The notes beneath the pieces are model-generated. The model saw only the letters and a program-made list of their open reading frames with translations. It had not been told where the DNA came from and searched no databases. Positions 36,817-48,498 of a DNA stretch of 64,000 nt are shown here, one piece after another. This DNA comes from Warburgia ugandensis (Eukaryota > Streptophyta > Magnoliopsida > Canellales > Canellaceae), in assembly GCA_035236585.1 (NCBI GenBank), contig CP141127.1, positions 72,273,495 to 72,337,494 of the forward strand, given 5' to 3'. Every line of letters starts with the position of its first letter. Within the stretch, counting starts at the first letter, position 1. Both the position numbers and the translations under genes were made by a program.

Positions 36817-39088
36817 AATTTCATCCCTAAAATTATTTTCATGTTATTCTTCAACAATCCTAAAAACATCCCCATATTATAAGATCTACATATCATATGC
36901 AAAATTCTCTTGAGTTAATACCAACAACAGCTTCATGCCCTATTATCTCCTCAGATACAACTCGTACATATAAACCAATGAACATTTCAAACCATTTCGA
37001 TCAAATAACTCATATTATGGTTAGAATGCATCATAACCACGTATAATGTAATTAACATAAATCATACTCTTATCCAAGAGTTAATCATTTTTTTACATCT
37101 TTAGCATAAGTAAACCACAATGTTAACAAAATTGAAGTGTCCCAACTCACATATAGGCAATTCTGTGTCAAATCTATTCAAGCATATAATGTATATCAAT
37201 CAATTGATATCACATCAACTCCTGAACAGGCAATACATACCAATCAAAATCAGAGCATATCAGCTTAGTAAGAGGTAATCATATGCCAATCATACTCAAA
37301 GTGTACCTGCTCAGTAATAGGGAAATGAGGATCAGAGCATACCAGTTCAATAACATGCAATCATATGCTAATCATACTCAAAGCATACTAGCTCAATAAC
37401 AAGCAAAAATATGCCAATCAAAATCAAAGCATACCAGCTCAATCATACTATGAGCATTTATAAGCCTGCCACCTAGAAGCTCACCACTTAGAAGCCTGCC
37501 AATGCCTCTGGCAACCACCCTTATCAGCCACCCTCTCAGGCCATCCTCATCTGCTACTCACAAGTATGAATTGGAATTTCAATTATGATTTCTTGTAAGA
37601 AAAAAATCTCATATATTATTATACATCAATGTTATCCTGGTGAAACACAATTACTCTACTCTAGCAATTCATAAGACTAAGGAACTATGAATATCATTTA
37701 CTGGTTTGGTTAATCTCAGCCATCATAGTCTTGATAAACTGCCTTTCTTCTAAAATTCAAGTATCACATTTCTATCGAAATATCGGTAGAATCTCCTCTG
37801 TTTTTTGGACTTTCGCATTTAACACATGCGATTGTGATACACCTGATAAACCATACATTCATATAAAATACATTTTAGAGACTGTCTCACTAGATTCCAA
37901 CATTCATTACTATGGAAGTAATTATTACACCCTCACCTGATAATTGTAATGCAATACAACTTATTCATCTTCATCACTTCAAACATGACATTTAAATCTT
38001 TCAATAGCAATGTAAACTTATTAGAAAATCATCAATTGATAATTGTTTAACTACACCTACATCACTATCACAACCATATAGATATAATGGGATATTTTCA
38101 TAGCATCTCACAATCTTTTATTAGAAATCCATCCTGAGTTGCATTGATTGAGTTATACAAACATTCACATTTCCAATCACCAATCCAAGATCCTTTACTA
38201 TAATGAATTATATTTTAACTCTACATCATTACCTTATCAAGTATCTTTCCATTATTTCAACATATGTTTAGACAGATAATTCTTTCATTTCTTCCAATAA
38301 TTCTTTCATATAAATATCAACTATATTCTAACATTTCAATTGTAATCATAAACAGATTTTTCAACTCATTCATCCAAGTTTCACATATGAATCCAAAATA
38401 AAAAAGATAACCATTCAATCAAAGAACATCCTTGACATCCTTAAATTCAATTTATTGTAATAGTATTTAATGCATTACATTCAGATAATTAGAAACAATA
38501 CTCCTTAAGTATAGATGCAGGCATTCAATCACAATTACTGAAGATAACACATATGATTCAAAACTAATATCTGAGCTTACACCCTTCCAAATTCGAATAT
38601 AGAAATAATACATGCAGTGTTTCTCAATTGCCTGTATAAACTAATAGCATTAATTTCACAATTGAAATCTCACTATGCAATCACCTTTGAATACTTAAAT
38701 AACACCACTGATGTTCACAATTATCTCTATTGTATCATCTCACTCTAAACAATGATACAAAAGGTTTTCATCATTACATACCAATATAACTGTTTAGAAT
38801 ATTCTCCATTGGCATACGATTCAAATGAATTCCCACACTTCATTTATCAAATAAGGTTTATATAAACTATCCTTAGATATATAAACAAATACTCTTCATC
38901 AGAAGAGTCCAAATTCATAGTGTCGATCAAAAGCTAGCAGAATAAACTAGAAGTCCATCGATCAATAATCAATGGAATGTCTCAAATTTGGATAAAATTC
39001 AAATATCAGATCTAATCTTTCAAAATAAATGATTCGAGAATCTTTCTCAAAGTCAGGCACAATTCCAAATCACTTATTTTATTAAAAT
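36817..39088 (-). other. D interior where pol would be expected; none seen
   Basis: About 2.3 kb of AT-rich sequence between the protease remnant and the purine tract. I found none of the RT (FVDD), RNase H or integrase motifs on the minus strand. It contains a minisatellite (37253-37445) and a C-rich stretch at 37466-37560. Confidence 0.55.
37253..37445 (+). repeat. Minisatellite, about 46-bp unit, 4 diverged copies
   Basis: Units follow the pattern agcatacca-gctcaataa-caagcaatcatatgc-caatcatactcaa with 15-25% differences. The start of each unit is recognisable at about 37253, 37336, 37381 and 37426. Confidence 0.75.
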
Positions 39089-41357
39089 TTAATTTAACAT
39101 GATTTTACTATAATCAACTGCCCTCCAACAAATAGAACCCATCCTAAGGATGATATCATAATCAATTAAATTGAGTAGGATAAGATCAGTATCCTCCCTC
39201 TCACTCATCATCTCCACCAATACTCTTCGAAAGTACTTACAAGTTTCAATAACTCGCCAATCAGTGTCATAACCTCCAACCCAAGGATTTTTAATTATAT
39301 ATATAGGCGCATTCATTAGGGTAGCAACACTCGAACTACAAAGATGACTAGATCCTAGATCAAGGAGGATCCTGATGTGTCCATCAACAATAAAAAGAGT
39401 ACCTTTCATAATGTGGACTGAGGTTTATACTTTCTTCTAGTAATGGCAATACTCATCATTACCAAGGCAGGGTGGGGCCATTTCTAGTTTATCTTCAATG
39501 TCAACCTGTTTGACCCATTGTCCTCAGATACAGTCACTAAGGAAATGTCCTGACTCTCAACAGTCACAGTATCTTAAGGATTGCCATTATAATGACGGCT
39601 ATCGATGTTATTACCACTATTATGGTGGTCTATCACTCTAGTACAATACTGTCTATGTGCCTGTCCATACAACTAGTGCACCTTCTCACATCCACATTCC
39701 AGCATTGCCCATTCAAATGTCACTGGCTCCATGGTCTATATAGCTGTATCGATAAAAGAGTCTCTTTCCCTTACCGGGCTAGCTCGAATTATCCATGTCC
39801 ACACCTCTGCATTCGGCCTTCTTAGCTCTAAGAGGATTTTTCTCAACCTACAAGCTATGACCATTGCCTTTATCACTAATATGCAACACATTAAGATCAA
39901 CTATCTCTACAGTTCAAGCGTCAACACATCAACAATTCTATATGCAGCCACTCTTTCATGATGGGTTTAAGGCAATTATTCTTACTAGAGTAAACAAGCA
40001 TAATACCATTAAACCATCAAATTCCTTTGTTCAACATTGGAAACTCTCATAATATTACTAACTACTCATATGACAAAATACTGATCATTATAGGCCATCT
40101 CAAGAGCCTTCTAGATAAAAAATCTCAAAAACAGGGAAACACATTCTCTCAAACGACTATCATTAGAATTCTCATAGATTTCATTTTCAATGTCCTCACC
40201 TCCATCATTTCATTTTCTTTAACCAAATGAATTATTTCATGCTCATATCAATTAAAATCATTTATAATTTTCAATCTCGTACTTAAAGTAATTTGATCTT
40301 TCACAGTAACTTTCTTAGCCATAGGGGATCACATCATCATTCCTTATCTGCGTTGGATGTAAATTATTTATAATCAATTTCATCTTATTCATTTCCTTCA
40401 TATGATAGACACCTCTGATTTGGAATCAAGTAACTAGTCTTGTCAATCACTCATATATAAAGTATGTTATTTAATTTATCCTTTTCTGGCATCTCATTTC
40501 TTAACTAAGAGATTGTTTGATATCATTTCTTACTCATCACTTGATTAACATCATTACTACTAACCATTATTATAAAATAGTTATTATTTCCTCGAAGTGC
40601 TATGCACCTACAAATCATCGTAAAATCCTCAAAATAATTCATAAATATTGACTTCGCATATATGACTAGCTATGACAATATCTACATGCATAAGAACTCA
40701 TTAAGTTTCACGTCGTAGTTCATATTCATCCATAAAGCATTAGGATCTTAACTCATCAAAGTTTCAATAGTTTTCACTATATTACAATTTATTCATCAAA
40801 TAAATACTCTTCAAGTTTAAATTTATATAATACTCCTATCCACTTTCTTGGGTTCTCATTAGTTGTAATCATTTCTAATCCTTTTCTATTATCATCTCAT
40901 GATTGTTGCATAATAGTCGTTATACCTCTTCACATGTTCATACATACTGTCCAAATTTAGACTTGCACTCCAATAAGATAGTCTGTGTTAATAAACCTTC
41001 CATCATATAATAAAGTTCTCATTTGTAATTACCAATTATACTCTCCATTTAGCTTTTATACTATAAGAATCACACACTTTCCCTAGAAGTGTGTTTCCTA
41101 ATAATCATACAAGGATTCAAAGTCTCATCTCTACTAAAGAAAGTCTGCAAATTCTCATGGCATCAACTATTCTGCAATCATCGTATCTCTGTAATTCATA
41201 CTTAGGAATTACTTCACTCAATGGCATGTATATGTAATATCAAGCCCTGTACCACTCGGGCCACTACGTTTATGTCATGGTCCCCTTGCGCTGATGACTT
41301 GGCAGGGGCGGCCACTGATGGAGCAGAGGTGGACCTAATCTTCCTTCGAGGAACCAT
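39089..41357 (-). pseudogene. D gag and protease remnants
   Basis: Gag starts at about 41357 with MVPRRKIRSTSAPSVA and NVVARVVQGL, a typical N-terminus for this gypsy group; it then meets a stop within 50 codons. A zinc-knuckle remnant reads YCDC.ESGHFLSDC at 39590-39530. The protease, in a 106-codon open frame (39409-39089), has RILLDLGSSHLCSSSVATLM, where the usual D[TPS]GS core reads DLGSSH, and ends LILLNLIDYDIILRMG, matching the LDM.DFDVILGM block of gypsy proteases. The sequence between these landmarks is too degraded to follow. Confidence 0.65.
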
Positions 41358-41763
41358 CTATCAACATTTCACATAATATAAATATTCCTCCCATCTCGAT
41401 CTCAATCATGAACTGTGACGACCCGGGTTTTTATATGATGCAATTTTGATAAAAAGGCGAGATCTCTTGTTTTATAAGTATGAAATGCATGAAAATATTT
41501 TTGTTTTGGAAAACAATCTTTCATAAAAACCCCAAGTGTCAAAACATATTCTCAAATTATCTAGCCATGGCAAAGTTTAAATCAATATTGTTCCCAAGAA
41601 AGTGTTAGTCACAAATTGACTATTAGAGAGTAACTACAATCAAGTAACATTGAAAGATAAGGTAGGGGTTTTACTTACTTGTACTTAGTCTGGGTGTTTC
41701 CTAGCACAAGCGTTCCTTGCCCTTAAGTATTTACTTGGTGTCTGAAAAATGTTGAGGATTGGA

Positions 41764-41782
41764 TGAGTATATACTATACTCA
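41764..41782 (-). other. Hairpin in the 3' LTR of E
   Basis: Arms tgagtata (41764-41771) and tatactca (41775-41782) pair perfectly around tac. The 5' LTR copy (near 48854) has one mismatch (tcagtata). Confidence 0.72.
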
Positions 41783-43470
41783 GTAGGAGCCTATAACTAC
41801 TAGTTTTATAATGCATGAGATGTTTTAAAATCATATGCTCATTCAAAACATGTGCATGTCTGAATACTCAAGTTCAACATCAATATTAAAATCCATTGTT
41901 AAACTGAAATACTAACGACTTAAAGGATCACATAATCCAAAATCGAAAGTATCGTATACATACATATATCATAACAATATGATATGCATAAGATGCTTCA
42001 TGGAATCCAACTCATGGATCTCTAGTATGGTATGGTCGACCAACCTCATATCATGCCATATAAAATGCAAATAAGTCCACAAAACCATAGTGTCCAACTA
42101 TGCCCACGACCTCCTCGCCGTGTGGTCCCCGGGTACCTGAGGACACTCGGTCATAGCCTCCACGGGGCCTATGACATGTTGACCCAGTGCCGTGACACTA
42201 GTGGTAGCCCCCTGTACCACATGCAGTCGATGTAGGGACTTGGCTCTTTTTAGGCATGGTACCCATCCACCTAATAGTGGTAGAGGCCGGGTGGCCAACC
42301 CAGACCCCTCGGCATAACACCCACTGGCTTACTAGCCCAAATCCCATAAGATCAAATAAGCCAAAACCTATTTTCAAAACCTGTCCTCTTTGGGTCCCTC
42401 ACAACTGCCTGGCCCTCAGCACTCCAGCGTCTTTTCACAACCCTCAAGGACATGCAATCTTTGCAAGAACTTAATGCTCATAGATCATGCAATGTATGCA
42501 ATAGTTTGCAAAACATATCTATTCATAATGTATATACAAAACATGTCTATGCATAAAGCATTTGTCACATGTATGCTAAACAAGTCATATACTTAAATCA
42601 TGTATTTGCAAAACAATCATAGTTCTTTTAAAAGAATCTAGTAGTGATAGAGCACCTACCTGACTAGGTTGCGCTACCCCCTTTGTCCTCGGATGCCAAT
42701 CTTTTATGGGTTTTAGAGTAATTGGTCTTATTACTTAGGCATTAAGGGTCCATCCCTATCCTATGGGTGTCCTAAGGTCCTAATTGGGCCTTGGTATCCT
42801 TAGTTTTCGAAAGGTCTAGCGGCCACGCGCCACTATCCTATTCTAAGGGTCATACTCACCTTTGATTGGGCCTTGATCAGGGATTTTATAGTTTGGATGT
42901 GTCCGCATTGTCGACACGGACACAACGCCTTTTGCAGCGCCTCAATCAGAGCTATAGATCTCAAGTTATAAGAGTTTTAGTGTCGCAAGTACATAGGCGT
43001 CTTAAGAATGAAAAAATGGAATGCTAGGGCGCTGCGCGTCTGCGTCGTGTGCCCCGGCATGCTTAAGGGATGAAGAAATCCCGTAGCGCTAGCGCGCTGC
43101 TCGTCTGCGACATGCGGCTCAGCTGGCACGTCTATAGACTCGCCGGGTTTTTCCCGCCTGACTGGAACGTCCTGTTCATTGGGGAACCAGGGCGTCCTCA
43201 GGACACCCTTGTTCGACCCTGTCGAACCAGTGCAGCCCAGGGAACGTCCCTGGGTCCTTGGTGAGTCTCCAAGGCTCCATTTTGCATGGTTTTTCATGCA
43301 AAAACCTAGGGAAATTGACCTTAGAACTATGGTGGAGATGGGTTTTGAGGGATCTTGGGCATACCTGGCTCGTTGTTGGGTTTTTCTCCTTGTTTTCCCC
43401 TCTAGGTCACTCCTCCACAACGGGTTTTCTTCAATGTTTTGGGCTGCCATTAGAGGCGCCCAAGAGCTCT

Positions 43471-43477
43471 ATTTATA
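43471..43477 (-). promoter_or_regulatory. TATA box of E (3' LTR copy)
   Basis: TATAAAT on the minus strand within ctctataaatagagc. The 5' LTR, which would drive the element, has the same box at 50672-50678. Confidence 0.6.
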
Positions 43478-43905
43478 GAGCTATGAGAGGGTTCTAGAGG
43501 GGCTCTCACCGCCTTTGAATGGCGGTGGAGAAACCTCCAGAATGACGATGATTTCTCCTCCAATCACCACCGCTCTAGAACCCTCTAGAGGTTGAAGATG
43601 AAGGGAGTGCCCGTATCAAAACGGGCCCCTGTGTTTTGCAGCCTAAAACCGTTTTTAATAAAATTACATTTTTGCCCCTGAACTTCAAAGGGCCATAACT
43701 TGCTCATTTTAACTCAGTTTTGGGTGATTTTGGTCTCGTTGGATTCCTTTTTCTGAGACGCACCTAATGGTATCATTTTCAGGACCAAATTTCTGGGTTC
43801 AGTCAAGGTTGAATAGTGAAATGACTAAACTGCCCTTATCTTGAAAAACTGATCTTTTCATTGCTTAACTTGGAATTTCAATATTACAAAATTGGAGTCA
43901 TTACA

Positions 43906-43925
43906 TTCTTATCCCCTTAGGGGAA
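43906..43925 (-). other. Polypurine tract of E
   Basis: AAGGGGATAAGAA on the minus strand, directly before the 3' LTR and about 30 bp after the polyprotein stop. Confidence 0.75.
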
Positions 43926-43954
43926 TTTTGCCCCCAAAATTCTACTATATACAG

Positions 43955-46900
43955 TCAAAAGATCTTGGGGTACTTTTCTCGCATTTCTGACTCCGGTTCC
44001 CAAGTCTCTACTTCCATGTGCGCATTTCTCCACAAAACTTTGACTAAGGGTATGTCCTTGTTCCGCAGCTTCTTACTCTTACGATCCCGGATCTCAATTG
44101 GTCTTGTCTCTAACTTGAGATCCTCCGTCAACTCTATGGGTACCTGGTTGATGACATGAGTGGGGTCAGGCATGTACCTCCTTAGCATAGATACATGGAA
44201 TACGTTATGCACTTTAGATAGCTGAGGGGGTAGTGCAATCCTGTAGGCCACTTTTCCCACTTTCTCCAGGATTTCGAAAGGTCCTATGTAACGCGGACTA
44301 AGCTTGCCTTTGATACCGAACCTCATAACTCCTTTAGTGGGAGATATCTTCAGGAAAACGTCCTCTCCTATGTCAAATTCCAATGGTCTCCTCCTTCGGT
44401 CAGCATAGCTCTTTTGGCGGCTTTGAGCTGTGAGGAGGTGTCTTCTTATGAGTTTGACCTTCTCGGCACATTGCTCTACCAGCTCGGACTGGAGCACCCT
44501 AGACTCTCCAACTTCACTCCAACTGGTGGGTGATCGACAGGGTTTCCCATAGAGCGCCTCATATGGAGCCATGCCAATGCTTGACTGAAAGCTATTGTTG
44601 TACGCAAACTGGACTAGCGGTAGGTTTTCATCCCAGCTCTCCCTCCAATCAAGGGCACAAGTTCGCAACATATCTTTGACTATCTGGATTGTGCGCTCTG
44701 ACTGTCCATCGGTCTGTGGATTGAAGGCTGTGCTATAGTTCAAGGAAGATCCTAAGGATTTTTGGATAGACTTCCAGAGTTGCGAAGTGAATCGGCTATC
44801 CCTATCTGAAGTGATACTAAGGGGTATACCATGTAGACTTACTATCTCTTTGATGTATAGTTGAGATAGGCTGTCAGTGGATTGGGTATGACGTATAGGA
44901 AGGAAATGGGCTGTCTTAGTTAATCTATCAACAATTACCCACATCATGTCATGACCCTTAGAGGTCCTGGGTAGCCCTACGATGAAGTCCATCGTAATAT
45001 GATCTCATTTCCATTCAGGTAACTCAAGGGGTTGTAACAATCCCGCAGGTCTTTGATGTTCAGCCTTTACTTGTTGACATGTTAGACACTTTGCCACAAA
45101 TTCCCCTATGTCTCTTTTCATACCATCCCACCAATATTGTTTCTTTAAGTCTTGATACATCTTAGTTCCTCCTGGGTGTATAGTATACTTAGACCGATGA
45201 GCATCTTTTAAGATTTCTTGTCTTAACTCTTCATTAGCCGGTACCACTAATCTTCCTTGCATGTAAACGCTACCATCTTCTCTTTTTGCAAACCCTGGTT
45301 TTCCTATGAAAGCTTGTATATCAGGATCTCCTTCCTGTTCTTGTTTAACTTTTTTATTAACAGCCGACTTTATTGTTAGACCTGCCATAATGATCTTGTG
45401 CTTACTTATGTCTGGTTTCCATGTGATTACTTCTTGTAATAGCTCCCATCTCTTAGTTAATAAACTTGCACACATCCCTTGGGTTTTTCTGCTTAATGCA
45501 TCAGCTACCACATTAGCTTTTCCAGGGTGATAATGAATGGAGAAGTCATAGTCTTTTAAGTATTCCATCCATCTTCTTTGTCACATGTTTAAGTCTTCTT
45601 GGGAAAAGATATATTTAAGACTCTTGTGATCTGTAAAAACTTCAAACTTTTCCTCATATAAATAATGTCTCCAGATTCGCAAAGCAAAGACTATGGCCGC
45701 TAATTCCAAGTCACGGGTCGGGTAATTGACTTCATGCTTCTTGAGTTGTCAAGAAGCATAAGCGATTACCTTCCCATGTTGCATGAGTACGCAGCCTAGC
45801 CCTTGTTGCGAGGCATCGCTGTATATCTCAAATCCGCCACTTCCTGAAGGTAAGGTAAGGACAGGTGCTATAGTTAACCTTCTTTTTAGTTCTTGGAAGC
45901 TTTCTTCACATTTGTCATTCCATTCAAATCTTGTGTCTTTCCTGGTCAGCTTAGTTAGAGGTAAAGCAATTTGTGAAAAACCCTCGATGAATCTCCTGTA
46001 ATATCCGGCAAGTCCTAAGAAGCTTCTTATCTCTATGACTGTCTTAGGTCTTTCCCAATTCTGTACTGATTCAACCTTAGTGGGGTCAACTGCTATGCCA
46101 TCTTGAGAAATAATGTGTGCTAAGAAATTAACCTTTTCTAGCCAAAACTCACACTTACTGAATTTTGCATATAACTTGTGTGCTCGTAGGGTGCGTAATG
46201 TTATCCTTAGTTGTTCCTTATGGTCTTCAGGAGTTTCAGAATATATTAAGATATCATCCACAAACACTATGATGAATTTATCTAAGTACTCCTTAAACAC
46301 CCTATTCATAAGGTCCATAAACGCGATTGGAGCATTAGTTAAACCAAAGGACATCACTCTGAATTCATAATAGTCGTATCGGGTCCTGAAGGCTATCTTG
46401 GGGATATCTTCTTCTCTAACTCGAAGTTGATGGTACCCAGATCGTAGATCAATCTTAGAGAAGACTCTGGCTGACTGAAGTTGATTGAAAAGATCATCAA
46501 TTCGGGGAAGAGGGTACTTATTTTTAATGGTGACCCTATTCAGCATCCGATAGTCTACGCACAATCTCATGGAGCCATCCTTTTTCTTAACAAAAAGGAC
46601 CAGAGCTCCCCATGGAGATATGCTAGGTCTTATGAACCCTTTGTCAAGTAGTTCCTGTAACTGGGTCTTCAGTTCTCTTAGTTCTGTAGGAGCAATTCGG
46701 TAAGGAGCTTTGGAAATGGGGGAAGTACTGGGTATAAGGTCAATGATGAACTCAATTTCCCTTGGTGGAGGTAGACCTGGTAAGTCCTCAGGGAATACAT
46801 CAGGAAATTCTCGGACTACCTCGACATCCTCTAGCTTTGGTTGGGGACTCTTGACAGATTCAATCTTGGCTAAGAAGAAGGGGCATCCTTGAGCAATGTG

Positions 46901-48358
46901 CTTAACTACTTTCATGGAAGAAATGACACACGCTCCAGAATAATCCTTTCTTCCTTGGAGGGTGAAAGTGTCTCTATTAGGTAGGGTAAAAATGATACGT
47001 TTCTGACGGCAATCAACAAAGGCTTGATGAAAGGCTAGCCAGTCCATACCTAGGATGATGTCGAAGTCATTCATATCTAAGTGGATAAGGTTGGCATGTA
47101 ACAAATGGTCCTTAATCAAAATGGGGACATCCTGAAGATAAGAGTAGGTGGGAAGTGCTTGGCCTATAGGAGTCATGACTTCTAGAGTGAAGTTTAGGTC
47201 CTGTGGTATAATGTCCAAGGACGATGCAAATTCCCGGGATATGAAAGAATGAGTGGAGCCTGTATCAAATAGAACTTTAGCAGGTGTATCATAGATAGAA
47301 AGAATACCTTCAACAACTGCATTTGAAGCTTGGGCTTGACTGGAAGTGAGGGCAAAGACACGTCCTTGGCTTTTTGGAACTTGTTCTTCTTTACGCTCTT
47401 GTACTTTCCTTTTTGGACAGTTACTAGAAAAATGTCCTAATTCTCCACAACTATAGCAAGTGATGTTGAAAGTGGGACATGGTTTTCCTGGATGATTTCT
47501 GTTACACCTAGGGCATGCCTTCCAGTCTAGTCTTCTTCCTTTGTTTTCAAATGGCTTCTTGAAAGGTGGCCTGGGTCCAGATGATAGAAATGGTCTCTTT
47601 CCTTTATTTCTCATGGTGTTGATGTTCTTAATTTCTCTTATTGCTTGGTTCCTTTGATAATCTTTTTCGTATAGGGAGGCCATCACTACAGCTTTGGCTA
47701 CTATGGAAGGTTGGAAACCTAGAACTCTGTTCCTAAGTCCTGGGTTGAGTCCATCTACGAATCTTTCTACCGCATCTTCCTCATCAGCACAAGCACGTGG
47801 TGCAAATCTTCAGAGGCTGATGAATCTACTTTCATACTATTGGACAGTCATATTTCCTTGTTCTAAGTCCATAAATTCCTGTTCCTTCTGTTTCCTTATA
47901 TGTTTAGGATAATATTTGTCGTTAAAGACCTTTTTAAACTCTTGCCATCCTATTGTTTCTTGCTGATCAAAATAAGTTATTTCCGTTATTTCCCACCAAA
48001 AGGTAGCCTCTCCCCTAAACACAAATGTGGCCATGGGTATTTTTCTTTCTTCAGCTATGTTCATGGCTTTAAATATCTTTTCAATATCAATTAACCATTT
48101 TTCAGCTGTAGATGCTTCATCTTCTCTCGTGAATGAGGGAGCTAGTTTTTGAAACCTTTCTAACTGGATCTCAGTCCTATCTATTACTTTATCAAGGGAA
48201 GGATCTCGGGGGGTAGGAGTTTGGCTATGGCTATTCATGTATTGTCCCATATTCTGTAAGAATTGTTGGAATAACTCAGCCATCTCATTGCCCGACCCAG
48301 TGGAGTCCACTGGTGGGGCTTTAGGTCTTGGAGCATTGCTTCCTTTCTTCTTAGGCAT
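43955..48358 (-). pseudogene. E gag-pol polyprotein: one frame with five stop codons
   Basis: The start is the ATG at 48358 (MPKKKGSNAPRPK), 127 bp past the primer site. Domains in order: retrotransposon gag (W.EI, to about 47790), two zinc knuckles ([13 protein letters not shown] and [14 protein letters not shown], about 47530-47400), protease (FDTGSTHSF and DIILGMDW), RT ([23 protein letters not shown]), RNase H ([22 protein letters not shown]), integrase with an HHCC zinc segment (CLTCQQVKAEH) and DDE residues in MDFIVGLP, SDRDSRF and DGQSE, and a C-terminal chromodomain (RNKDIPLVKVLWRN, ETWEPE). The frame is 1468 codons long with no frameshift. In-frame stops lie at 47839-47837, 47812-47810, 45751-45749, 45583-45581 and 45007-45005. 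Confidence 0.93.
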
Positions 48359-48484
48359 CTGTAATCATAAGGTAATTCACCAAACCTTAGATTGTTTTAT
48401 CCTATTACCCCTTACTCTTTCATGTATGAAACTTGATTATAAGTTATTCTCCTCATAACTGGGCTGTGAGTAACGTTAAACCGT

Positions 48485-48496
48485 GCTCTGATATCA
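48485..48496 (-). other. Primer-binding site of E (initiator tRNA-Met type)
   Basis: Minus strand TGATATCAGAGC, against the usual TGGTATCAGAGC: one G-to-A change. It lies 2 bp inside the 5' LTR. Confidence 0.85.
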
Positions 48497-48498
48497 AT

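Larger units (their letters stand above)
41414..43905 (-). repeat. 3' LTR of E
   Basis: On the minus strand it starts TGTAATGACTCC (43905) and ends GGGTCGTCACA (41414). It carries the U3 block (43690-43860), TATA box, CpG-rich segment (43020-43260), GGCCACCC-type block (42280-42330) and hairpin. Compared with the 5' LTR it lacks about 46 bp near 42690 and 74 bp near 43160. Open frames inside are shadows of LTR sequence. Confidence 0.92.

Noticed and set aside
37253..37445. CRISPR-like array
   Set aside because: The units are adjacent and diverged, without unique spacers, in a plant retrotransposon. It is a minisatellite.
42032..43497. Open frames shared by 42032-43497 and 49141-50797
   Set aside because: They are the two LTR copies of E. 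Conservation comes from LTR identity, and most frames are broken in one copy.
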